This document shows, piece by piece, positions 24,528 to 32,127 of a DNA stretch of 64,000 bases. This DNA comes from a virus. The notes beneath the pieces are model-generated. The model saw only the letters and a program-made list of their open reading frames with translations. It was not told where the DNA came from and searched no databases. The position numbers and the translations under genes are program-made. How positions within the stretch are numbered: the first letter of the stretch is position 1; each line of letters opens with the position of its first letter. Location: positions 1-64,000 of the IMG/VR virus record IMGVR_UViG_3300020170_000012; one strand, written 5' to 3'.

Positions 24528-25027
24528 CCGACGACTATGACCCGGTGGACGATTGCTACAAGTCCGTCGCCGAAGCCCAGCGTATCATTCGCGCGCGCAT
24601 GCTGGCCGGCGGACCGGGCTGGACGCCACACAAATATCATCCGCTATGCAACGGATGTTGCAAGCCTCTTGACTTTATGTCACACAATAACTATATTAAT
24701 GGTAGGTCGGCAGCGATACGAGACGGCCTAGGCCGGGCTTCCCCAAGAAGCATTACTGCCGACCGACTAACCTTTGCAGAAGGCCGCGACATGAATGACC
24801 CATTCCCCTTCGACCTTCCGGTCGATGACGATCCAATTCCCGCATTCCTGCGGTTGACCGCCGAGGAGCGCACCGAGGCTTGGAAGGGCCGCAAGCTCAC
24901 CAAGCCAAGCGGCGACACCAAGCAGGACTATTCCGTGCCGCGGTCTCTTGATGCCGCCGGTAGGGCTATCCTAAAAGAGAAAGACAAGGCCGAGGCTGCC
25001 CGGCTGAAAGCCTTGCGGAAGCGGTAG
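24524..25027 (+). CDS. Hypothetical protein; possibly two genes fused in one open frame
   Basis: The frame starting MTDDYDPVDDCYKSVAEAQ at 24524 runs 167 residues without a stop. The N-terminal part has a Cys/His cluster (HKYHPLCNGCCKPLD). The C-terminal part from ATG 24791 (MNDPFPFDLPVDDDPIPAFL, LTAEERTEAWKGRKLTKP) resembles a separate small phage protein type. A promoter at 24669-24697 lies inside the frame, and 24700-24790 shows no recognisable domain. The probable reality is an upstream gene whose stop is missing or unrecognised plus an independent 78-residue gene at 24791-25027. Confidence 0.5.
   Translation: MTDDYDPVDDCYKSVAEAQRIIRARMLAGGPGWTPHKYHPLCNGCCKPLDFMSHNNYINGRSAAIRDGLGRASPRSITADRLTFAEGRDMNDPFPFDLPVDDDPIPAFLRLTAEERTEAWKGRKLTKPSGDTKQDYSVPRSLDAAGRAILKEKDKAEAARLKALRKR
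24669..24697 (+). promoter_or_regulatory. Promoter of the shared family (TTGACT-17-TATATT)
   Basis: TTGACT (24669-24674), a 17-bp spacer with TGTCAC, TATATT (24692-24697): the best sigma70 match of the family. It would drive the protein starting at ATG 24791 and the following genes. Confidence 0.75.
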
Positions 25028-25036
25028 GAGAACAAG

Positions 25037-25375
25037 ATGGACGATCAGGAATTCAATGAACAAGTCATCAATTCCTACGAAATCATGTACATGGTCGAAA
25101 CGTTTCTGGCCGCGAGTTGCAGCCAGCACCTCACCGCCACCGGAGTCCTGGTTGGCCTCTTGAGGATCGCGGCCCGATGCGCCAAGGCTGCAGACAACGA
25201 AGAAAACCGTGACGCATTCATGTCGCTGGCTGAGGAAATCTCCAGGCGTGAACCGTCCGGACTGTGCGGTTGCACTGATTGCATCACAGCACGCGCTGCG
25301 GCACGCAACCGCGTCAAGGAGAACTGGGATATGGAAATCCCGACCGAGTTTCCACCAACGGTAGGGAACGCGTGA
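25037..25375 (+). CDS. Hypothetical helical protein
   Basis: A 112-residue protein with AGGAG six bases before the ATG. It is mainly helical (FNEQVINSYEIMYMVETFLA, TGVLVGLLRIAARCAKAAD) with a Cys pair near residue 78 (CGCTDC). No family is recognised. The stop overlaps the next start (TGATG). Confidence 0.55.
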   Translation: MDDQEFNEQVINSYEIMYMVETFLAASCSQHLTATGVLVGLLRIAARCAKAADNEENRDAFMSLAEEISRREPSGLCGCTDCITARAAARNRVKENWDMEIPTEFPPTVGNA

Positions 25376-25851
25376 TGAATGCCCTGTCCGCAATTCTTGT
25401 TGGCATTGGTATCGCCATCATCGTCCTGCTTGCATTGTGCGTCAGGAGCCGCGCCGAATGCCTTCACTCTGCCCAGGCTGTTTGGGATGCCCATGATGGC
25501 GCCCACGCCACATGGTCGATGCGCCGCGGCGAGAAGTGCTGGTATGCCCGCGGCCAACGGAACAAGGCCGAGGCCGCGGGGGAGATCATCCCGTTGCCTC
25601 GGCCTGCGAAGCGAGTAGGGCCGATAACCCTAGTGACGGGCTCGGACCTACTCCTTTCGACTCCGCAAGTGATAATCGCGGCTGAGCACGACCAATTCAG
25701 AACTTGGTCGACAGACTCTGCTCTCGATACTGACGTTTCAGCACTTTTGTTTTTGCAGGACCGGATGATTTCTGCCGGCTTGCGGCTGTGGTTACAGGCG
25801 AGCGTCGAAAGAGCCCGGCTCGTGCAAGCCCGGCTTCTACCATCTCCGTGA
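25375..25851 (+). CDS. Membrane-anchored protein of a Bradyrhizobium-like type
   Basis: A 158-residue protein with an N-terminal membrane segment (SAILVGIGIAIIVLLALCV). The segment after it (AECLHSAQAVWDAHDGAHA, TWSMRRGEKCWYARG) has the pattern S-A-x-x-V-W...H-A-T-W...K-C-W, recalled from many small secreted proteins of Bradyrhizobium and relatives. The last 155 bases overlap the convergent gene at 25697-26026, and codons there look less convincing, so the natural end may have moved. A periplasmic or inner-membrane location is inferred. Confidence 0.5.
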   Translation: MNALSAILVGIGIAIIVLLALCVRSRAECLHSAQAVWDAHDGAHATWSMRRGEKCWYARGQRNKAEAAGEIIPLPRPAKRVGPITLVTGSDLLLSTPQVIIAAEHDQFRTWSTDSALDTDVSALLFLQDRMISAGLRLWLQASVERARLVQARLLPSP

Positions 25852-26026
25852 CCGCCCTCGGCCGCGACACGATCCGATGGGATAGACACCACCGATCGAG
25901 GGCTATCAAAACCGTCGGAGGAAACCTCGTCAGAACCCCCGTCGGACGCTTACTATGAGGCGTTCGTGGACGCCCGCGCTTGGTGCGCGCCTTGACCCCG
26001 CGCGCAGAGGGTTTTGCTTTCTTCAT
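25697..26026 (-). CDS. Small basic RHH-like DNA-binding protein
   Basis: A 109-residue basic protein: KKAKPSARGVKARTKRGRPR, then TGVLTRFPPTVLIALDRWCL and AVTEMVEAGLARAGLF. The strand-helix-helix layout resembles ribbon-helix-helix proteins and is similar in plan to the one at 22875-23102. ATG at 26024-26026 is preferred to the TTG upstream. A TTGACTTTTATT element lies about 35 bp upstream (26058-26063). Convergent with, and overlapping, the membrane-protein gene. Confidence 0.5.
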   Translation of the reverse strand: MKKAKPSARGVKARTKRGRPRTPHSKRPTGVLTRFPPTVLIALDRWCLSHRIVSRPRAVTEMVEAGLARAGLFRRSPVTTAASRQKSSGPAKTKVLKRQYREQSLSTKF

Positions 26027-26111
26027 GGCAGGCTGAACCAAGCACAGAAAAAATAAAAGTCAAGCCCGTCTTGCGGTTAAAACGATATCATGTCATACAG
26101 AAAAGCTTAAC

Positions 26112-26672
26112 ATGAGGGCACATATGTCAATCGTCGCCATGGACATCTCAACCACGAGATTGGTGCTTATTGCCTCCTATAAAGCCGTGCAGGAGCACGT
26201 CGAGTGGCTCAACGACAAGAAGCTCATGAGGTGGTCGGAGCAGAGGTACAATACTCACAATCTTTTCACTCAACAGTATTTCCTTGACAAGGCTGCTGCC
26301 GACGGCAATCCGCTGGTGTGGGACATTCTTAGATATGAAGACTTGGATGGGCGCCCAAATTACATTGGTCGCATCATCGGCAGCCTGCACGCCTACTGTA
26401 ACGAGCGCCACAGGAGAGTCGACATGGGCATCATGCTGGGACCGCAGTATCACGGCAACGGCTACGCCGCCGAAGCTTGGGACGCCGCCTGCAAGTATCT
26501 CGCCGCCAAGCATGGCATGCGCAAGTTCGAGGCTGGCTTCGCCGACGGCAACGTGCCGATCCTGAAAATGCTGACGCGCCTCGGCTGGGCACCGGAATGC
26601 CGGCGGGAAAACCACTTCATCATCGACGGCGAATCCTACGGGCTCGTCCAGTTCGGCAAGGTGTATCGATGA
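26112..26672 (+). CDS. GNAT acetyltransferase (RimJ/RimL-like)
   Basis: A 186-residue GNAT; a second ATG at 26124 (MSIVAMDIS) is better placed after GAGGG and may be the true start. Features: VEWLNDKKLMRWSEQR (typical RimJ/RimL N-terminus), YIGRIIGSL, VDMGIMLGPQYHGNGYAAEAW with acetyl-CoA loop H-G-N-G-Y-A, and a C-terminal GNVPILKMLTRLGW. It heads a plus-strand run with an oxidoreductase and a cytidylyltransferase fusion, so an amino-sugar acceptor is plausible. PseH and LegH belong to the same broad family. Confidence 0.75.
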   Translation: MRAHMSIVAMDISTTRLVLIASYKAVQEHVEWLNDKKLMRWSEQRYNTHNLFTQQYFLDKAAADGNPLVWDILRYEDLDGRPNYIGRIIGSLHAYCNERHRRVDMGIMLGPQYHGNGYAAEAWDAACKYLAAKHGMRKFEAGFADGNVPILKMLTRLGWAPECRRENHFIIDGESYGLVQFGKVYR

Positions 26673-26866
26673 AGTCGCCCGGACATCCGGACAATGATGA
26701 GGGGCCGGGGTGCCTGGGAATAATCATGCTCCTGGTCGTGTTCGTTTTTTTTGGACCACCCCTAGTGTCGGTGGCCATTGAGTTCTGGATACAGCTCGGA
26801 TGTATGAAGGGCTGGGGAGAGGCGCATGCGTGCGGAAAGCACATGATTGAGTGGAACCTGCAATGA
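26669..26866 (+). CDS. 65-aa single-span membrane protein
   Basis: Starts at an ATGA overlap with the GNAT stop and ends at an ATGA overlap with the oxidoreductase start. One membrane segment (GIIMLLVVFVFFGPPLVSVAI), then a short tail with two Cys (GCMKGWGEAHACGKHM). Tight coupling argues for a real gene; role unknown. Confidence 0.5.
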   Translation: MKSPGHPDNDEGPGCLGIIMLLVVFVFFGPPLVSVAIEFWIQLGCMKGWGEAHACGKHMIEWNLQ

Positions 26867-27741
26867 GATTCATGGTTTTAGGCGCCGCCGGCCGCATGGG
26901 GAGCATGCACGCGCGGCATCTGATGGAGCTGGGACACGAGGTTGTCCAAGTTGATCCTGCATTACCGCCTCTGATGGACAATAACGAGAACTGGTGGGTG
27001 CTCCCTGCCGACGGTGTCGTCATCGCCACGCCCGCCGAGCTGCATGCCGAGCACCTCATGAAGGCGATCAAGCACGATTTTCACGTCTTCATCGAAAAGC
27101 CGATCTGCCTGATTCCGCACTTGCCTGATGCTCGGCGCGCGGTGCAGACAGCGATGGAAAAGCGCCTCGTTGTGTCCGTTGGTTACAATCTGCGCTTCCA
27201 CCCGCTGGTGGTCATGGAGCGGCAGCGCATCGTCAGCCGGGCAATGTCGCCTTTGTGGGGGAGCTTCGTATTGCGGCAAAACATGACGCGGCACGTCAAC
27301 TTTCTCGAAGAATGGGCAAGCCACGAAATCGATCTGGCGCTGCATTTGTTTGGCCGCCACTGGCAGGATATCAAGACGTTGACCCGTAGCGATCTGCCGG
27401 GCGTCGAACAAATTCAAATTATGATTCGCCACCAGGACGGCGAAAACCCCGTCAGCTTTATCCACGTCGACGGCTGGAAGACCGAACCGTTTCGGCGCTC
27501 CTTCACCATCGTCGACCAGGACGGCGTTTCGCGTCACCACGATATCGAGACGAACCATGTTCATCCAGATCACTACAAGACCGAACTCAAGGACTGGATA
27601 GCAAAAATAGAGGGAAACGATTTCAACTTGCGCCTCGCTACCGGAGCTGATGGGATTGCTGTGATCGATCTTCTCCAACGTGTGATGGTCAAAAATGGTG
27701 TTAGGAAATCCGCGGTTGACAGATCGCCAGCCGGAATATGA
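26863..27741 (+). CDS. Gfo/Idh/MocA-family sugar oxidoreductase
   Basis: A 292-residue NAD(P)-dependent oxidoreductase. The Rossmann motif MVLGAAGRMGSMHARHL lies at the N-terminus, the family E-K-P motif (FIEKPICL) at about residue 78, and WASHEIDLALHLFG in the catalytic region gives the substrate-side His. Family members oxidise or reduce sugars or nucleotide sugars. In nonulosonate and flagellin-glycan loci such a gene often accompanies the aminotransferase and CMP-transferase, as here. The start at 26863 overlaps the upstream stop and is preferred to an ATG four codons earlier. Confidence 0.8.
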   Translation: MRFMVLGAAGRMGSMHARHLMELGHEVVQVDPALPPLMDNNENWWVLPADGVVIATPAELHAEHLMKAIKHDFHVFIEKPICLIPHLPDARRAVQTAMEKRLVVSVGYNLRFHPLVVMERQRIVSRAMSPLWGSFVLRQNMTRHVNFLEEWASHEIDLALHLFGRHWQDIKTLTRSDLPGVEQIQIMIRHQDGENPVSFIHVDGWKTEPFRRSFTIVDQDGVSRHHDIETNHVHPDHYKTELKDWIAKIEGNDFNLRLATGADGIAVIDLLQRVMVKNGVRKSAVDRSPAGI

Positions 27742-27931
27742 GAAGACACTCCCCGGCATGGCGCACTGGGCCGGCACTGGGCCGCCTGGGACGACCTGCG
27801 GCGGCTGCCGGTTTTATAGAGGATGGTGCCAGCAATTCCGTAAGATGCTGCATCATAAAACTCGCGCCCAACTTCAGCTCCCGCCCGCCACTCCATCCTG
27901 TAAATACTTCGAACCAAAGGTGAAGCGATGA
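27695..27931 (+). CDS. Cys-rich small protein
   Basis: A 78-residue protein overlapping the end of the oxidoreductase gene by 47 bases. It has HWAGTGPPGTTCGGCRFYRG, WCQQF and TPSCKYFEPKVKR: four Cys in a C-x-x-C...C...C pattern that recurs in small phage and alphaproteobacterial proteins and suggests a metal site. Its TGA overlaps the next ATG. Possibly a structural or regulatory Zn/Fe protein; function is unknown. Confidence 0.6.
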   Translation: MVLGNPRLTDRQPEYEKTLPGMAHWAGTGPPGTTCGGCRFYRGWCQQFRKMLHHKTRAQLQLPPATPSCKYFEPKVKR

Positions 27932-29967
27932 AAACTGGAATCATTATCCAGGCGCGGATGGGCTCAACCCGCTTGCCCGGCAAAGTTCTGATGAAGCTGC
28001 CGAAGGAGAATCCGCAGCGGCGCGCGCTCGATTGGACGATTGAAGCTTGTGGCAAGACGGATTTTCCTGTCTATGTCGCCACCTCAACCAATCAAGAGGA
28101 TAATGAGATTGTCGAGTATCTGGAAGGCAGATACAGCTCCCTCGGTATCTTCCGCGGCTCACCCGACGACGTGCTCGACCGCCTCTACCAATGCGCCAAG
28201 CTCCATCAGCTCGACATCATCGTCCGCGTCACCGGCGACTGTCCGTTCATAGACCCGGAGGTACTTAAGCAGGTAGTTTACCTGCGCGAGCTTACCGGGT
28301 CAGACTACGCTTCCAACGTCGACCCCCCCATGTGGCCGGACGGCCTCGACGTGCAATGCGTCACCTTGCCCGCTCTTGAGCGGGCTCACTTGTTGGCGAC
28401 AGACCCGTCCGATCGCGACACCGTCCTGCAATATATCGTTCACCGCCGCAATGAGTTCAGCGTGGCCATCCTGCCGTGCCAGCTGCCAGGCATGGCCGTT
28501 CATCGCTGGGTTCTTGACCATGCGGCGGACTACGACCTTTGTTCGCTGATCGCAACCCGTCTCCTGGTCGCTGGCAAAGGGCCTGGAGCGAGCTTCGCCG
28601 ATGTCCTGGCGGTGGCGCCGGAACCGCAGGATAGGTCTTTGCTTGGACGCAATGAGCGTTACAACACCCAGCGGACCGCAGAGCTAAAGGCGGATAGCTT
28701 TGCCATCAGCACCGCTCGGCTGCCGGTGGCATTAGCGAGACAGCCATACGGGGCGTCGACCTACAGCAAGAGCCATGTCGCCTGGGGGCGTGACGCGCCG
28801 CTGTTCCTCACGCACTCGCAGGGCTCGCGTGTGTTCGATGTCGACGGCAACGAGTTCATTGACATGACGGCCGCGCTGGGGACGACGATCCTGGGTTACT
28901 GCGATCCTTACGTCAGGGAAGCGATCGAGCGGCAGCTCGACCTTGGCATCGCCTTTCCGCTGGCATTTCATGACGAGACCATCGTTGCCAACGCGCTGAT
29001 CCACCGGCTGTTCCCAGACCATCCGTTTGGCGACCACAAGGTCGTTTTCGGCAAGAACGGCTCTGACGTCACCAGCGCCGCGGTGCGGCTGGCGCGGGTT
29101 GCCACCGGGCGCCTGCCGGTGGTCAAGCTGTACGGTGGATATCACGGATGGCACGATTGGACGGTCGCTGACAGCCCGCGCGGAGATGGCTGCATACCGC
29201 TCAACGCCGTCTTCAAGATACGAGACGATTTCACCGACGGGCAGAACGTCATCAAAGCGATCGAGGGCAACCTGATCCTTAAAACCGCCGCCTGCCTGAT
29301 CCTGGAACCCGACATGGTGCCGCCGGAGTGCCTGGGCCGCATCATCGATATTTGCCACCGCAGCGGAACCCTGGTGATCTTCGACGAGATGGTGACGGCG
29401 TTCCGATATCCGGGTGCGACCGTAGCTTCCAGCTACAGGCTACACCCCGATCTTCTCTGCTTAGGCAAAGCCTTGGGAAATGGCATGCCGATCACGGCAT
29501 TGGTCGGTAGTGCCGAGCTGATGGACAAGTTTGTCACGGGCGCCGAAGGCGCCCCCTACGCCTTCTATTCCGGAACTCACTTCGGTGAGACGTTGTCGCT
29601 TGCGGCTGCCGGCGCCGTTCTTGATCGCATGGGGCCTTATGAGCAGAGACAAATCTGCGGGATGGCCGCATACCTCTCCTCGCATGTTCATGATCTTTTA
29701 AGACATGAAATCGACGACAATCTCGCCTCGTTCAAAGGCGGCTGCATCCCTAAGCTGATGTTCCACGATCCGGATGTCGCCGCCAAGTTCCGCCGGGAGA
29801 TGGCCCACAACGGTGTGCTGTTCTACACGGCGTTCCTGCCGACCCTGATGCACACGCAAAAGGAGCTGGAGCACGTGCTCGGTGCCGTCGAGGATTCCTT
29901 GCTGGCAATCAGGAACGGCAAGGCGCGCGGTGAGGCGGTCGGCGGCAGCCGGATCATGCGCTCTTAA
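27928..29967 (+). CDS. Cytidylyltransferase (SpsF/NeuA-like)-class III aminotransferase fusion
   Basis: A 679-residue two-domain protein. Residues 1-235 are a cytidylyltransferase: IIIQARMGSTRLPGKVL (nucleotide-binding start), VRVTGDCPFIDPE, SNVDPPMWPDGLDVQ. Residues about 270-670 are a glutamate-1-semialdehyde-aminomutase-like class III aminotransferase: VFDVDGNEFIDM, FGKNGSDVTSAAVRLAR, YGGYHGWHDW, VIFDEMVTAFR and LCLGKALGNGMPI with PLP Lys514. Both halves keep their main motifs. SpsF/PseF-type domains activate acidic sugars with CTP; the second half would move or transfer an amino group on the same metabolite. It is the last gene of the plus-strand glycan run and meets the convergent gene stop-to-stop. 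Confidence 0.8.
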   Translation: MKTGIIIQARMGSTRLPGKVLMKLPKENPQRRALDWTIEACGKTDFPVYVATSTNQEDNEIVEYLEGRYSSLGIFRGSPDDVLDRLYQCAKLHQLDIIVRVTGDCPFIDPEVLKQVVYLRELTGSDYASNVDPPMWPDGLDVQCVTLPALERAHLLATDPSDRDTVLQYIVHRRNEFSVAILPCQLPGMAVHRWVLDHAADYDLCSLIATRLLVAGKGPGASFADVLAVAPEPQDRSLLGRNERYNTQRTAELKADSFAISTARLPVALARQPYGASTYSKSHVAWGRDAPLFLTHSQGSRVFDVDGNEFIDMTAALGTTILGYCDPYVREAIERQLDLGIAFPLAFHDETIVANALIHRLFPDHPFGDHKVVFGKNGSDVTSAAVRLARVATGRLPVVKLYGGYHGWHDWTVADSPRGDGCIPLNAVFKIRDDFTDGQNVIKAIEGNLILKTAACLILEPDMVPPECLGRIIDICHRSGTLVIFDEMVTAFRYPGATVASSYRLHPDLLCLGKALGNGMPITALVGSAELMDKFVTGAEGAPYAFYSGTHFGETLSLAAAGAVLDRMGPYEQRQICGMAAYLSSHVHDLLRHEIDDNLASFKGGCIPKLMFHDPDVAAKFRREMAHNGVLFYTAFLPTLMHTQKELEHVLGAVEDSLLAIRNGKARGEAVGGSRIMRS

Positions 29968-30281
29968 ATCTCCTGAATCGGTCCGGCGTACCGGACAAGG
30001 ATTTCATAGTCCTTGTCCGGCGTCGGGAAGACGTCAAGAATGAAGCCATTGACCGAGTCAAAAGAAACCGAGATCGCCTTGGGCGCCCCCTTGGCGGTTT
30101 CTTCGTTTACCCACGACGAGACGTGCCGTCTCCGTATAGTTTCAACGTCAACAACCTCAAGCCGTAAACGATACGAATTTGGATTCGTTCTCGGATCGCC
30201 GTCAGTGAAAGCAACGGCGGACTCGATGAGACTATGCGGCGGAATTTGGTAGTTGGTCGCTTGACCTTTTACGAGCTTCAC
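29964..30281 (-). CDS. Hypothetical beta-rich protein
   Basis: A 105-residue protein. GTG at 30281 is preceded by AGGAG at good spacing; an ATG further upstream would overlap the previous gene by over 100 bases. Content is mainly beta (NPNSYRLRLEVVDVETIRR, KAISVSFDSVNGFILDVF). Its stop shares bases with the stop of the convergent fusion gene. No family is recognised. Confidence 0.5.
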   Translation of the reverse strand: MKLVKGQATNYQIPPHSLIESAVAFTDGDPRTNPNSYRLRLEVVDVETIRRRHVSSWVNEETAKGAPKAISVSFDSVNGFILDVFPTPDKDYEILVRYAGPIQEI

Positions 30282-30447
30282 GTTTTCTGCTCCTGAATAG
30301 CTTGCGGCCTCGGTAACCGAGAACCCGCCGCACATAGTTTGCCTCGACGCCGCACAGCGTTGCGATCTGGTAGCTCGACAAGGTCGGATTCAGGTCGAAC
30401 ACCATGACGATGCGAGATGCGATGGAGTTCGGATTCGGCGTTCTCAT
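30232..30447 (-). CDS. Small helix-turn-helix-like protein
   Basis: A 71-residue protein with TLSSYQIATLCGVEANYVRR, then VLGYRGRKLFRSRKR: a helix-turn-helix-like pair followed by a basic tail. The ATG overlaps the RecT stop (ATGA). A regulatory role in the recombination operon is possible. Confidence 0.5.
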   Translation of the reverse strand: MRTPNPNSIASRIVMVFDLNPTLSSYQIATLCGVEANYVRRVLGYRGRKLFRSRKREARKRSSDQLPNSAA

Positions 30448-31940
30448 GCCGGTTGAACCCTCCTCATCTTGTCAGCCATCGCCTTGGCGTCTGCCTGGGT
30501 GACGTTAAACTGAGTCCTGGTGCCGCCGGTCAGCCCCCACCATTGCCGCAGCGCCTCGACCTTGTCGTCGGTGTCCGCGTACTCCCACTTGGTCGTCACC
30601 CAGGCGATGTATTCCTCGCGGTTGCTGGGCTGCTGGCTGTCCATCAGCTCCCGCATCGCGGCCATGACGCCCTGCTGGGGAGCGGCGCCTCCTGTGACCG
30701 CCTTAGCGGCCGCCGCCTCCCTAGATTCGTTTCTGGCCCTGTCCGCTTTCTCCAAGTCGGATTGTCGAAGGGCTTCGTCCGCAGGGCCGTCTGCCTTCGC
30801 CCTCCCATACTCGATGATCTCGCCAGTGTCCTTGTAGTAGGTGGTGCCGTCGGGATCGCGAAGGATGATGCGGTCGTTGCCGTTTGTGTCGCTGCTGGCG
30901 CCACTACCACTGGCCGTACCTTCGTGGGCGCCGCCACCAGCAGCGCCAGCGCCCGCAGGCGTATAGGTGATGCCGAAGCCACTGGCACCGCCGGCCGGCG
31001 CCGGGTTTTGCTGCGCTGCACCTTCGGTCGCCGGTTCCTGACGCCTTCGGCGCCGGGTTGCCGGCTGCTGGACAGGCTCGCCCCTGGCCATGGCGCCCAC
31101 GACGGCATCCACGCTGCGAGCGGGCGCGGTGGAGAGGTTTTCCATGGGAGAAGCTGGATTATAGACCAGCTCAGCCATCGGCTCATCGGTGACCACGGCT
31201 CGCGGCGCCCTGGTCTCCGCGCCATCCAGCAGCTCACCACCGCGCTCGATCGTCCGGCGGGCCTTAGATGATAGCGGCAGCGCCTTGGAGTGGTGGTGGA
31301 CGACCGTCTTGACCGCCATTTCGGGGTAGAAGACCGGATCGTTCCAGGGACCGCTGTTGCCGGCTTGACTCTTGCTGCGGACTTGCTCGATCTCCTCCTT
31401 CCACATCCAATCCCAATCTCGGCGCCCGTCGGGGAACTTGGCGATGGAGTAGACAGCGATGATGTCGCTGGCGCTCCGGGGACCAGGAAGCGGCCTGTGG
31501 AAAATCGGGTTTTCAACGAGGCCCTCCTGGTAGTCGTATTCGTCGCGGGCGTAGACGACCTTGGTGTGAAGGATGATGCCGGCGGACTCCCACAGCATCT
31601 TGCGGACGCCCTCAACCATAGGGAGCCATTGGACGATCCAGATTTCCTCCCAACGGTCGCCGACCTTGACGTTTTTTTTGTAGGGGACGAGCGCTCCTTC
31701 GCGGCCGTCGGGGAGCAGTCCATCCTCGGCGGCCTGCATGATGGCGATCAGAAGCGACTGCCGATCGGCCTTGAGCAGGCTAGGCTTGTTCTGGATGGCG
31801 GTGATCGCCACCCGCGCGAACATCTCCGGCGTGATGCCGGGCGGCAGCACCTTGGAATATTCGCCGGCCCTGGAGTTGAGATCGTTGCGCAGGATGACGA
31901 GAGGATGTTCTTGCTTAGGCTGTTGGACTTGGGTGTTCAC
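30444..31940 (-). CDS. recT: RecT-family single-strand annealing protein
   Basis: A 498-residue protein from a GTG at 31940 preceded by CGGAG; the 32 codons upstream of it look non-coding. The RecT core spans about residues 25-240: ITPEMFARVAITAIQNKPSL, SLLIAIMQAAEDGLLPDGREGALVPY, WEEIWIVQWLPMVEGVRKML, FYPEMAVKTVVHHHSKALP. A long Pro/Ala/Gly-rich tail follows, ending in a small helical domain. With the upstream YqaJ exonuclease it forms a RecE/RecT-type pair for annealing-based recombination of phage DNA. The tail is unusually long compared with about 270-330 residues for most RecT proteins. Confidence 0.88.
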   Translation of the reverse strand: MNTQVQQPKQEHPLVILRNDLNSRAGEYSKVLPPGITPEMFARVAITAIQNKPSLLKADRQSLLIAIMQAAEDGLLPDGREGALVPYKKNVKVGDRWEEIWIVQWLPMVEGVRKMLWESAGIILHTKVVYARDEYDYQEGLVENPIFHRPLPGPRSASDIIAVYSIAKFPDGRRDWDWMWKEEIEQVRSKSQAGNSGPWNDPVFYPEMAVKTVVHHHSKALPLSSKARRTIERGGELLDGAETRAPRAVVTDEPMAELVYNPASPMENLSTAPARSVDAVVGAMARGEPVQQPATRRRRRQEPATEGAAQQNPAPAGGASGFGITYTPAGAGAAGGGAHEGTASGSGASSDTNGNDRIILRDPDGTTYYKDTGEIIEYGRAKADGPADEALRQSDLEKADRARNESREAAAAKAVTGGAAPQQGVMAAMRELMDSQQPSNREEYIAWVTTKWEYADTDDKVEALRQWWGLTGGTRTQFNVTQADAKAMADKMRRVQPA

Positions 31941-32041
31941 TTTGGTTGCTCCGTTGGTAGTGGACGAATCTGTGCCAGCTCTCGCTCGGCTGCTCGGTTC
32001 ACGCTCGCATGACAGGGTGGACCGCATTTCGGCCAATGAAA

Positions 32042-32060
32042 CTCTGGGAAAAACCCAGAG
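32042..32060 (-). promoter_or_regulatory. Hairpin between exonuclease and recT genes
   Basis: A perfect 7-bp stem CTCTGGG/CCCAGAG around a five-base loop (T5 on the minus strand), then TTTCATT. It lies in the 187-bp gap between the exonuclease stop and the recT GTG. A weak terminator, pause or attenuator that would lower recT expression is possible. Confidence 0.4.
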
Positions 32061-32127
32061 GCCAGCCCACCGATGCGGTCTCTTTTATTACACTGACGCC
32101 CTGCCCCGCCTGTGAACTCCGGGCCGG

